7,658 nucleotides of DNA from Streptosporangiaceae bacterium (GCA_030050125.1 JASIJN010000439.1:1-7658); one strand, 5' to 3'; numbered from the stretch's first letter, positions 1 to 5,788 are shown. Translations and numbers: made by a program. Notes: generated from the letters alone by a model not told the origin.

Positions 1-222
1 CGCCCGCCCGCGGACGTCCGGGCCTACGCCCGGCAGGTCGTCGCCCTGCTGGACGACGCCCCGCGCCGCGCCGCGCTGGGCAGCGCCGGGCGGGAGCGGG
101 TCCGGGCCGAACTGGCCTGGGAGCGACAGTCGGCCGCGTACATCGGCGTGATCCGTGGGCTCACCGGGCCGGCCAGGGCCGATGGCTATCGCAGTGCCTT
201 GTCGCCGATATCGGTGCGGTAG
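1..222 (+). CDS. Glycosyltransferase, GT4-like, C-terminal end (partial, 5' cut by window edge)
   Basis: Frame 1 is open from the left edge to a TAG at 220-222, giving the last 73 residues of a protein that starts outside the window. The segment matches the usual C-terminal helices of GT-B fold family 4 glycosyltransferases: a 'VVALLDD' helix, then 'ALGSAGRERV' and 'LAWERQSAAYIGVI', the counterpart of the 'R..LG..GRE.V...F.WE......Y...Y' ending common in this family. These enzymes transfer a sugar from a nucleotide sugar in cell-envelope or exopolysaccharide assembly; donor and acceptor cannot be read from this piece. The gene is convergent with the purD-like gene and the two coding ends overlap by 37 bp, so there is no room for a terminator between them. 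Its nearness to a sugar-modification block fits a glycan-assembly locus. Family call fairly secure, specific function unknown. Confidence 0.72.
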   Translation, partial: RPPADVRAYARQVVALLDDAPRRAALGSAGRERVRAELAWERQSAAYIGVIRGLTGPARADGYRSALSPISVR

Positions 223-1454
223 TACATGCCGTCGAACTGGATGAGCTTGACCGCCGCGTAGGCCTTCTCCTGGGCCTGCGCCAGGCTGCCGGCGACGGCC
301 GTCACCGAAAGGACGCGCCCGCCCGAGGTGACAAGCCGGCCGCCCGTGCGCCTGGTGCCGGCGTGGAAGACGACGATATCGGCCAGCGCCTCGGCCGCCT
401 CGATGCCGGTGATGGGCAGGCCGGTCTCGTACCTGCCGGGATAGCCGCCGGATGCCAGGACGACCGTGAGCGCGGTCTTCGCGCTCCAGGCAATCCCGTC
501 CGCGAGCCGCTCCCCGTGAGCGCACCCGCTCAGAATGCCCAGCAGGTCGCAGTCGAGCAGTCGCATGTACGCCTGGGTCTCCGGGTCGCCGAACCGGGCG
601 TTGAACTCCAGTACCTTTATCTCCCCGGAGTCGACGATCGTGCCCGGATACAGGGTGCCCGTGAACGGGCAGGACAAAGACGCCAGCTCGGCCAGCACCG
701 GCTCGACGATCTGGGTCCTGGTCCTGGCGAGCAGGCCGGGATCCAGCCACGGGGCCGGGGCGTAGGCCCCCATGCCGCCGGTGTTCGGGCCCACGTCGCC
801 GGTACCGATCCGCTTGTGGTCCTGGGCGGGCGGGAAGAGGACGGCGTCCCGGCCGTCGCAGAAGGCGTGGACGGAGACCTCCTGGCCGCCGAGGTACTCC
901 TCGACGACAACCGACCTCCCGGACTCGCCGAAGATCTTTTCGGCCATGATCTGCTGCAGCGCGCGGTCCGCCTCGGCCGGGCCGGCGGCCACGTAGGTGC
1001 CCCGGCTGAACGCCGGGCCGTCGGCCTTGATCACGAGCGGGAAGGGCTGGGACAGGGCGTACGTCCTGGCCCGGCCGAGATCGGTGAAGGCCTGGTAGCG
1101 CGCGGTCGGGATGTGCCGGGCGGCCATGAGCTTCTTGCCGAACACCTTCGAGGTTTCGATGCGCGCCGCGGCGCGGGTGGGCCCGTAGATGGCCAGGCCC
1201 GCGTCCCTGAAGGCATCGACGACGCCGAGCGCCAGCGCGTCGTCCGGCCCGGCCACGGTCAGGGCGATGTCCTGCGATCTGGCGAACGCGACGAGGCCCG
1301 CGATGTCGGTGGTGGCCACCGGCACGTTCTCGGCGATGCCCTGGGTGCCGCCGTTGCCGGGCGCCACGTAGAGCCGGTCAAGGGCCGGCGACTGAGCCAG
1401 CTTCCAGGCCAGCGCGTGCTCGCGGGCGCCGCCGCCGATGATCAGGACCTTCAT
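186..1454 (-). CDS. purD: PurD-like phosphoribosylamine-glycine ligase (ATP-grasp), divergent paralogue
   Basis: Encodes 422 aa, close to the roughly 430 aa of E. coli PurD. PurD uses ATP to join glycine to the amine of 5-phosphoribosylamine, making GAR in purine synthesis. Visible family signatures are the N-terminal 'VLIIGGGAREHALAWKL' (res 3-19), 'APGNGGTQG' (31-39), 'QDHKRIGTGDVGPNTGGMGAY' split over 211-231, 'LEFNARFGDPETQ' (282-294) and the C-terminal 'GGYPG' and 'FDGMYYRTDIG' region. Departures are notable: the ATP-grasp loop usually read as KADGLAAGKGV is KADGPAFSRGTYV (143-155), and the usual GPE.PL motif is GPDDAL (69-74). The ATG forms an ATGA overlap with the formyltransferase stop, which fixes this start over in-frame upstream candidates. 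It is the last gene of a six-gene block with a sugar aminotransferase, so I infer it may ligate glycine (or another small amino acid) to an amino sugar rather than serve purine synthesis. The symbol names the family, not a proven reaction. Confidence 0.9.
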   Translation of the reverse strand: MKVLIIGGGAREHALAWKLAQSPALDRLYVAPGNGGTQGIAENVPVATTDIAGLVAFARSQDIALTVAGPDDALALGVVDAFRDAGLAIYGPTRAAARIETSKVFGKKLMAARHIPTARYQAFTDLGRARTYALSQPFPLVIKADGPAFSRGTYVAAGPAEADRALQQIMAEKIFGESGRSVVVEEYLGGQEVSVHAFCDGRDAVLFPPAQDHKRIGTGDVGPNTGGMGAYAPAPWLDPGLLARTRTQIVEPVLAELASLSCPFTGTLYPGTIVDSGEIKVLEFNARFGDPETQAYMRLLDCDLLGILSGCAHGERLADGIAWSAKTALTVVLASGGYPGRYETGLPITGIEAAEALADIVVFHAGTRRTGGRLVTSGGRVLSVTAVAGSLAQAQEKAYAAVKLIQFDGMYYRTDIGDKALR

Positions 1455-2437
1455 GGTGATCGCCGGGACAGCGCCTCGATGTGCGCGAGGAGATCCCCGG
1501 CCCGCAGGCCGAGCGTGTGCCTGGTGGACCTGATGACGGCCGAGGCCGGGCACGCGACGCCATCGCCGGTCATGACCTCGTGAATCCTGAGCACGCCGTC
1601 GCCGGTGAGGACGTCCACGTGGCCATCCGGGCTCGCCCGGCCGACGACGCGGCCCGGAACCCGCCCGGCATAGGGCGGGGCATCCTGGACCGGCACGGCC
1701 TTCGTGATCGAGATCCGGCACGTGCCCAGGTAGCTATAGGCCGGCGGGTACGGTATCGACAGCGACGGGTGGAACGCACGGACCTGCCGGTAGATGCGGT
1801 CGGTGGGACCGGACCAGTCGATCTCGCTGTCCTCGGGCAAACGCCCGCACGCGTAGGTGGCCGCCGCCTCGTCCTGCGGGACGCCGGCGTAGCCGTCAAG
1901 ATGGCGCGCCACGGTTTCCCCGAGAACGCGGCGCTGGATCTCGTTGAGCTCGCCGTAGATGTCTTCCGCCGTCTGGTGCGGGCCGGGCGTCACTTTCTCC
2001 TGGTAAAGGATGTTGCCCGCGTCCAGCTCCTTGGTGATCGCATGAACCGTGATGCCCAGTTCGGGCTCGCCGTTGATGATGCCCCACTGCACCGCGGCCA
2101 GGCCCCGGTAGCGCGGCAGCGGCGAGTAGTGCACGTTGACGAACACGCAGCGATCCAGAACGCGAGCGCCCAGGATCCGGTCGTAGGACGAGATCACCGC
2201 GGCGTCGGGACGGTATCGCGCCAGAGCGCGCTCGAGTCCGGTCACGCTCGTGTCGGCGAGCACCGGCACGCCGAGCTCGTCAGCGCGGCGTTGCACCTCG
2301 TCCTGCTCGCCCGCGCGCTGGCGAGCGTTCCTGACCACGCCGACGACCGTGAACCTCTCGGCCAGCGACTCCAGCGCCGTCCGGGCGGAGGGTCCCTTGC
2401 CGACCAGCAGGACCCTGCGGGCGGCGGCGGCCGTCAC
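1451..2437 (-). CDS. N10-formyl-THF-dependent formyltransferase, Fmt/ArnA-like (amino-sugar or glycyl N-formyltransferase)
   Basis: Encodes 328 aa with a GTG start. The N-terminal half is the formyl_trans_N fold: a Rossmann-type start 'RRVLLVGKG' (res 7-15), then 'VNVHYSPLPRYRG' (100-112) and 'GITVHAITKELDAGNIL' (128-144). These give the catalytic Asn101, His103 and Asp139, the N/H/D triad of PurN, Fmt and ArnA at nearly the same spacing. Residues about 200-240 ('RLPEDSEIDW', 'YRQVRAFHPSLSIPYPPAYSY') and the following beta-rich part ('VDVLTGDGVLRIHEV') match the Fmt-type C-terminal domain. Such proteins transfer a formyl group to an amine: Met-tRNA, GAR, UDP-Ara4N or a nucleotide amino sugar. 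The company of a sugar aminotransferase and sugar transferase argues against housekeeping Fmt. GTGA overlaps its start with the sugar-transferase stop and ATGA overlaps its stop with the purD start, so both ends are well fixed. The acceptor, sugar amine or glycyl amine, is not determined. Confidence 0.88.
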   Translation of the reverse strand: MTAAAARRVLLVGKGPSARTALESLAERFTVVGVVRNARQRAGEQDEVQRRADELGVPVLADTSVTGLERALARYRPDAAVISSYDRILGARVLDRCVFVNVHYSPLPRYRGLAAVQWGIINGEPELGITVHAITKELDAGNILYQEKVTPGPHQTAEDIYGELNEIQRRVLGETVARHLDGYAGVPQDEAAATYACGRLPEDSEIDWSGPTDRIYRQVRAFHPSLSIPYPPAYSYLGTCRISITKAVPVQDAPPYAGRVPGRVVGRASPDGHVDVLTGDGVLRIHEVMTGDGVACPASAVIRSTRHTLGLRAGDLLAHIEALSRRSP

Positions 2438-3120
2438 GAGGCACCGCCCCGGAACACGGCGGGCAGGGTCCGGGCGAGTATCCGCAGGTCGAGGCCGAGG
2501 CAGCGGCGCCGGACATACTCGGCGTCGAGCTCGAGCCACTCCTCCACCGACAGCCTGCTCCGTCCGCTCACCTGCCAGAGGCCGGTCATGCCGGGCCTGA
2601 CGTCGAACCGCCGGCGGTACTGCGGATAGACGGACGGCCACATGTCGGCTTCCCAGGGCAGAGCGGGGCGCGGGCCCACCAGTGACATTTCTCCCCTGAG
2701 CACGTTGAACAGCTGCGGGAGCTCGTCCAGACTGGTCCGGCGCAGCCACTTCCCGATCCGGGTGATCCGCGGATCGGCCTCCAGCTTGAGCAGTCCGCGC
2801 GCCCCGTGAGCAGCCCGTTCCCGGCGCAGCAGCCCGGCAACATAGTCCCGGTGGATCTGGTCGTCCTGGCGGGCGTACATCGTGCGCAGCTTCAGCACGC
2901 GGAACCGGCGCATGCCGCGGCCGACCCGCTCCTGGCGGAAGATGCCGGGACCGGCCGAGGTCGACCTCACCAGCAGCCACAGCGCGGCCATCAGCGGGGC
3001 CAGGGCCAGCATCGCGGCGAGCGAGACCGCGATGTCGAGGGCGCGGATGGCCGTCTCACGGCCGAGCCTGGGCACGGGACCTGGCCGGGGATGCCGCGGC
3101 GCCCGCGTCTTCAGGGTCAC
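2434..3120 (-). CDS. Monotopic phosphoglycosyl transferase (bacterial sugar transferase, WcaJ/PglC-type catalytic domain)
   Basis: Encodes 228 aa with a GTG start overlapping the aminotransferase stop (GTGA). These membrane enzymes move a sugar-1-phosphate from a nucleotide sugar to polyprenyl phosphate, the first committed step of many glycans. Seen in order: a basic N-terminus, one hydrophobic segment (res about 28-51) with a mid-helix 'LAPLM' proline near 42, typical of the re-entrant membrane helix; 'GPGIFRQERVGRG' (57-69) and 'FRVLKLRTM' (73-81); 'TSLDELPQLFNVLRGEMSLVGPRP' region (129-152) with the Asp-Glu dyad at 132-133 that corresponds to the catalytic pair of PglC; and 'RPGMTGLWQVSGRS' (175-188). 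There is no extra multi-pass N-terminal domain, so this is the short form. A GGGGG run four bases upstream of the GTG is a plausible ribosome binding site. Its place between an aminotransferase and a formyltransferase suggests that the modified amino sugar is what it loads on the lipid, though the unmodified sugar is possible. Confidence 0.93.
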   Translation of the reverse strand: MTLKTRAPRHPRPGPVPRLGRETAIRALDIAVSLAAMLALAPLMAALWLLVRSTSAGPGIFRQERVGRGMRRFRVLKLRTMYARQDDQIHRDYVAGLLRRERAAHGARGLLKLEADPRITRIGKWLRRTSLDELPQLFNVLRGEMSLVGPRPALPWEADMWPSVYPQYRRRFDVRPGMTGLWQVSGRSRLSVEEWLELDAEYVRRRCLGLDLRILARTLPAVFRGGAS

Positions 3121-4274
3121 CAGACCCCCGTCTTCTGGCGCCCTCTTCCGGGTGCCCGGGACGGCTTGGCCCGGGCCGCATCGCGCAGGGCATCGCAAAC
3201 CCGGGCCACCTGGTCGTCGCTCATGTGCGGGAACATCGGCAGGGAGAGGATCTCTGCGGCGCTCTCCTCGGCGACGGCCAGCGGCTGCCGGGCGTACTGC
3301 CGGTAGGGGCCCTGCTGGTGGCACGGGATCGGGTAGTGGACCTGGGTCTCGATCCCGGCCGCGGCGAGCGCGGCGCGCACCGCCGCGCGGTCGGGCACCC
3401 GGGCGACGGCGAGGTGGTAGGCGCCCTTCGACCCCGGCTCCTCCGCCACCATCCGGGCCGGGCCGTCGCCGAGGGCGTCGCGGTACCGGGCGGCGATCGA
3501 GCGGCGGGCCGCGGTCCAGTCGTCGAGCCTGGGCAGCTTGGCGGCCAGCACCACGGCTTGCAGGGCGTCCAGGCGGCTGTTGCTGCCGACCAGCTCGTGA
3601 TCGTAGCGGGAGTGCACGCTGCGGCCGTGCTCGCGCAGGCTCCTGAGCCGGCCCGCCAGGTCGCCGTCGGCGGTGACCACGGCGCCGGCGTCGCCGAACG
3701 CGCCGAGATTCTTGGCCGGGTAGAAGCTGAAGCAGCCGGCCCGCCCGATGGACCCGGCCGGCCGGCCGCACCAGGCCGCGCCGTGAGCCTGTGCCGCGTC
3801 CTCGATCAGCACGATGCCCGCCCGGCGCGCGACGTCGCCGAGCCCGTCCATGTCGGGCATCTGACCGTACAAATGGACCACGATCACGGCCGAGGTCCGG
3901 GGCGTGATGGCCGCCGCGAGCTGTCCGGGCGTGAGCAGCAGGGTATCGGGGCTCACGTCCGCGAACACCGGGCTGGCGCCGGCCAGCACGACGGCCTCCG
4001 CGGAGGCAATGAACGTGTTGGCGGGCACGATGACCTCGTCGCCGCCGCCGATCCGCAGCGCCCTGAGAACCAGCAGCAGGGCATCGGTCCCGTTGCCCAC
4101 GCCCACCGCCTCCGGCACGCCGCAGTACGACGCCCAGGCCCGCTCGAAGGCCTCGACCGCTTCGCCCCCGATGAACCTGCCCGAGCCGAGCAGGGGACCC
4201 CACGCCTTCTCGACGTTCGCGCGGACGTCTCGCGCCATCGCGGCCACGTCGGTGAACGGAACCGGCGGGCTCAT
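3117..4274 (-). CDS. DegT/DnrJ/EryC1/StrS-family PLP-dependent sugar aminotransferase
   Basis: Encodes 385 aa, normal for this fold type I family, which converts a keto group of a nucleotide sugar to an amine using glutamate or glutamine. Visible markers: 'GSGRFIGGEAVEAFE' (30-44), 'GVGNGTDAL' (58-66, phosphate binding), 'PANTFIASAEAVVLAGASPVF' region (84-104), 'VHLYGQMPDMD' (133-143), 'LIEDAAQAHGA' (156-166) with the pyridine-binding Asp159 and Gln162, 'SFYPAKNLGAFGDAGAV' (183-199) with the PLP Lys188, and 'VHYPIPCHQQGPY' near the C-terminus. The 'NTFIA...VHLYGQ..DMD...SFYP.KNLGA.GDAGA' pattern most resembles the 3-keto-sugar aminotransferases of the QdtB/FdtB type, so a 3-amino-3,6-dideoxyhexose is a reasonable guess; a 4-amination is not excluded. 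The ATG forms an ATGA overlap with the upstream regulator stop. The dehydratase and isomerase needed to make its keto-sugar substrate are not in the window. Confidence 0.92.
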   Translation of the reverse strand: MSPPVPFTDVAAMARDVRANVEKAWGPLLGSGRFIGGEAVEAFERAWASYCGVPEAVGVGNGTDALLLVLRALRIGGGDEVIVPANTFIASAEAVVLAGASPVFADVSPDTLLLTPGQLAAAITPRTSAVIVVHLYGQMPDMDGLGDVARRAGIVLIEDAAQAHGAAWCGRPAGSIGRAGCFSFYPAKNLGAFGDAGAVVTADGDLAGRLRSLREHGRSVHSRYDHELVGSNSRLDALQAVVLAAKLPRLDDWTAARRSIAARYRDALGDGPARMVAEEPGSKGAYHLAVARVPDRAAVRAALAAAGIETQVHYPIPCHQQGPYRQYARQPLAVAEESAAEILSLPMFPHMSDDQVARVCDALRDAARAKPSRAPGRGRQKTGVW

Positions 4275-5005
4275 CGTGCCTGGACCAGGTGCGCGCGGGT
4301 GAGGGCCACCGCTTCGAGTGCCGAGTGCACGCCGAGCTTGGCCATGAGGTTCTGTACGTGGGTCCGGACGGTGTGCGGCGACACGTGCAGGTGCCTGGCC
4401 ACGTCGCACCGGTCGGCGCCCTCGGCCAGGCAGGCCAGGACCTCGCGCTCGCGGGGAGTGAGCGTGGCGAGCAACGCGGAGCACTCGTTCTGTTCCGCGG
4501 CCGACCCGCGCAGCAGCAGTCGCAGGACCTCGCCGGTCTGCCCAGGGGGCAGCCAGGTCTCGCCCCGGGCCACGCCGCGGATCACCTGCAGCAGGAAGTC
4601 CAGGGACTCGTCCTTGCGGACCCACCCGGCGGCGCCGGCCCCGATCGCGCGGACGATGCGCCTGGGCTCAGAGAAGCTGCTGAGAAAGACCGTGTAGGGC
4701 GCCCGCCCGAGCCGGGACAGTTCCTCGCACAGCCCGAACGCGGCATCGTCGGGAAGGTCCCCGTCGATCAGCACCACGTTGGCCGCGCTCCCGGCGAACC
4801 CCCGCCACGACGCGGGCCGCCGGTGCAACGCGGCAACGACTTCCACGTCCGGCTCCGCTTCCAGCCGGGTCGACAGGGCGTCGGCGAACGTGCGTTCCTT
4901 GACGACAATGAGCAGCTTGACCTCCATGCCTGGAGCCTGCTCGCCGCGCCGGACCACGCAAACCCCCGCTTGCACTGGCGCCGATACGCTGAATGGAGAG
5001 GTCAT
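4271..5005 (-). CDS. NarL/LuxR-type response regulator with degenerate receiver acidic pocket
   Basis: Encodes 244 aa from an ATG that overlaps the upstream regulator stop as ATGA. A shorter start at 4927 (218 aa, 'MEVKLLIVV') would begin directly at the receiver; I prefer 5005 because every other junction in the block is a 4-nt overlap, but neither site has a good Shine-Dalgarno. With 5005, the receiver runs about 28-145 and keeps the phospho-acceptor position Asp81 ('VLIDGDLP'), Ser109 and Lys131 ('GWVRKDE'). The acid pair that binds Mg2+ in canonical receivers (IDDHP in NarL) is replaced by Val35-Lys36. The LuxR-type helix-turn-helix is at about 181-240 ('LTPREREVLACLAEGAD', 'HLHVSPHTVRTHVQNLMAKLGVHS'). 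It binds DNA, probably as a dimer, and likely controls this operon or the glycan locus; phosphorylation may be weak or absent. No partner kinase is visible. Confidence 0.9.
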   Translation of the reverse strand: MTSPFSVSAPVQAGVCVVRRGEQAPGMEVKLLIVVKERTFADALSTRLEAEPDVEVVAALHRRPASWRGFAGSAANVVLIDGDLPDDAAFGLCEELSRLGRAPYTVFLSSFSEPRRIVRAIGAGAAGWVRKDESLDFLLQVIRGVARGETWLPPGQTGEVLRLLLRGSAAEQNECSALLATLTPREREVLACLAEGADRCDVARHLHVSPHTVRTHVQNLMAKLGVHSALEAVALTRAHLVQAR

Positions 5006-5652
5006 GGCCCGTGCCGCCGGCCCGGCGGGGAATTCGCGGAGTCCGCGGCGGTCAGATTCATCCGGGTGGCGACGGCCGCGGCCTCGAGCCGGCTGTGCGC
5101 GCCGAGCTTGGCCAGGACGTTCTTGACGTAGGTCCGCAGGGTGCTGATCGAGATGTTCATCTCCCGGGCCATCTGCCGGGTGTCCTGGCCGGCGACGATC
5201 CGGCGCACCAGTTCGGCCTCCCGGGGAGTGAGCACGACGGACGTCCTGCGGCGCGGTGCTTCTCGCGGCGGCGGCGCGTCGAACACCGGCTGGCCGCCGA
5301 CGATCGCGCGCAGCGCCTCGGCGATCTGACGGACGCTCCGGTCCTTGCCCAGGTGCCCGGAGACGCCCAGCCGCCGCAGCTGCGACCATGCCCTGGGGTC
5401 CTTGACGTCCGAGACCACCAGCACCGCCGTATCCGGGCAGCAGCAGCGCAGCTCGTGCACGGCCTTCAGGCCGTTCTGCGGCTCGGGAAGATGAAGGTCA
5501 AGGACGCAAGCGTCGGGTCGCTGCCTGGCCACCGCCGCGATGACGTCGTCCGCGCTCGTGGTTGTCGCGAGCACCTCACATCCGAAGGTCTCGAGCGCCG
5601 CGGCCAGCGCTTCGGACAAAATCCGGTTGCTGTCGCAGACGACAAGACGCAT
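5002..5652 (-). CDS. NarL/LuxR-type response regulator, first gene of the operon
   Basis: Encodes 216 aa. The receiver spans about 1-115 with Asp7 of the acidic pair (the second acid is Ser8), phospho-acceptor Asp52 ('VLDLHLPEP'), Ser81 and Lys103. A proline- and arginine-rich linker (about 127-137) leads to a LuxR helix-turn-helix at about 140-198 ('LTPREAELVRRIVAGQD', 'MNISISTLRTYVKNVLAKLGAHS'). The ATG at 5652 is chosen because GAGAAAGG lies 8 bases upstream; an in-frame GTG at 5676 would add eight residues and put that site inside the gene. It is about 45% or less identical by eye to the next regulator, so the pair looks like an old duplication or two members of one subfamily. Heading a block of sugar enzymes through a 4-nt overlap, it is the likely pathway-specific regulator. 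The signal and kinase are unknown. Confidence 0.92.
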   Translation of the reverse strand: MRLVVCDSNRILSEALAAALETFGCEVLATTTSADDVIAAVARQRPDACVLDLHLPEPQNGLKAVHELRCCCPDTAVLVVSDVKDPRAWSQLRRLGVSGHLGKDRSVRQIAEALRAIVGGQPVFDAPPPREAPRRRTSVVLTPREAELVRRIVAGQDTRQMAREMNISISTLRTYVKNVLAKLGAHSRLEAAAVATRMNLTAADSANSPPGRRHGP

Positions 5653-5660
5653 CGGGCCGG

Positions 5661-5668
5661 CCTTTCTC
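5661..5668 (-). promoter_or_regulatory. Ribosome binding site of the first response regulator
   Basis: Reading the minus strand, GAGAAAGG lies 8 bases before the ATG at 5652. It is the clearest Shine-Dalgarno in the window and decides that start over the GTG at 5676. Being the only good site in the six-gene block, it probably marks where ribosomes enter the coupled operon. Confidence 0.65.
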
Positions 5669-5705
5669 TTGCGCACGGGCCGTATGCGACGGCATCGGCG
5701 AGCAC

Positions 5706-5723
5706 ATCCCTGCCGTATCCCTG
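5706..5723 (-). repeat. Direct repeat pair CAGGGAT with 11-bp period (candidate operator)
   Basis: On the minus strand two perfect copies of CAGGGAT are separated by ACGG (plus strand ATCCCTG at 5706-5712 and 5717-5723). The 11-bp period is about one helical turn, so both copies face the same side of the DNA, as is usual for binding of a regulator dimer. A related inverted element (plus-strand AAGGGAAT, 5732-5739) follows. They lie 54-71 bp upstream of the first regulator start. A binding site for one of the two encoded regulators is a reasonable inference; chance cannot be excluded for 7-bp units. Confidence 0.4.
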
Positions 5724-5727
5724 TCCG

Positions 5728-5735
5728 CCTTAAGG
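5728..5735. repeat. 8-bp perfect palindrome CCTTAAGG
   Basis: A perfect CCTTAAGG palindrome lies just beyond the direct repeats in the promoter region and is A+T-richer than its surroundings. It may be part of the same operator or of the promoter. At 8 bp it is short enough to be fortuitous. Confidence 0.3.
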
Positions 5736-5770
5736 GAATCCTCGAATTAGCCCATCACTTTGCCACGAAG

Positions 5771-5786
5771 AAGTTCAGCTGACCTT
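5771..5786. repeat. 16-bp imperfect palindrome centred on TCAGCTGA
   Basis: AAG-T-TCAGCTGA-C-CTT is a palindrome with one mismatched pair, placed directly after the dipeptidase stop codon. It could be a protein-binding site upstream of the operon promoter. It has no loop and no T-run, so it is not a convincing intrinsic terminator. Confidence 0.3.
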
Positions 5787-5788
5787 TC

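Larger units (their letters stand above)
5653..5788 (-). promoter_or_regulatory. Intergenic region with probable operon promoter
   Basis: This 136-bp gap between the dipeptidase stop and the first regulator is the only real intergenic space in the window. Its half nearer the dipeptidase (about 5730-5788) is clearly richer in A+T than the genes. It holds a TAATTC (minus strand, 5744-5749) that could be a -10 element, but I see no convincing -35 at the right distance. Two direct repeats and two palindromes described separately fall here. No hairpin followed by a T-run is present, so readthrough from the dipeptidase gene is possible. The promoter call rests on position and composition rather than on a consensus match. 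Confidence 0.5.

Noticed and set aside
363..1583. Plus-strand open frame of 406 codons opposite the purD-like gene
   Set aside because: Mirror frame of a well-supported PurD homologue; no motif, and composition typical of antisense GC-rich frames.
1455..1721. N-terminal extension of the purD-like gene by 89 residues
   Set aside because: The extension lies inside the formyltransferase in another frame and is low-complexity. The ATG at 1454 begins exactly at the conserved PurD N-terminus.
1451..2437. Housekeeping methionyl-tRNA formyltransferase (fmt)
   Set aside because: The fold and triad fit, but the gene is not next to def or other translation genes and is coupled to a sugar transferase and aminotransferase. 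A sugar-pathway formyltransferase is more likely, although sequence alone does not exclude fmt.
1481..2629. Plus-strand open frame of 382 codons opposite the formyltransferase
   Set aside because: Same reasoning: the minus strand carries the catalytic N/H/D triad and Fmt C-terminal domain, while this frame shows nothing recognisable.
4275..4625. N-terminal extension of the aminotransferase into the regulator gene
   Set aside because: It is out of frame with the regulator's helix-turn-helix coding sequence, and the ATG at 4274 gives the normal family N-terminus and a 4-nt overlap.
3225..4697. Long plus-strand open frame (490 codons) opposite the aminotransferase and second regulator
   Set aside because: It is antisense to two genes with complete family motifs. 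Its translation is low-complexity (Arg, Gly, Ala, Pro, His) with no recognisable domain, as expected from GC-rich codon bias on the other strand.
5771..5786. Intrinsic terminator after the dipeptidase gene
   Set aside because: The palindrome has no loop, only an 8-bp perfect core, and is not followed by a T-run on the minus strand.
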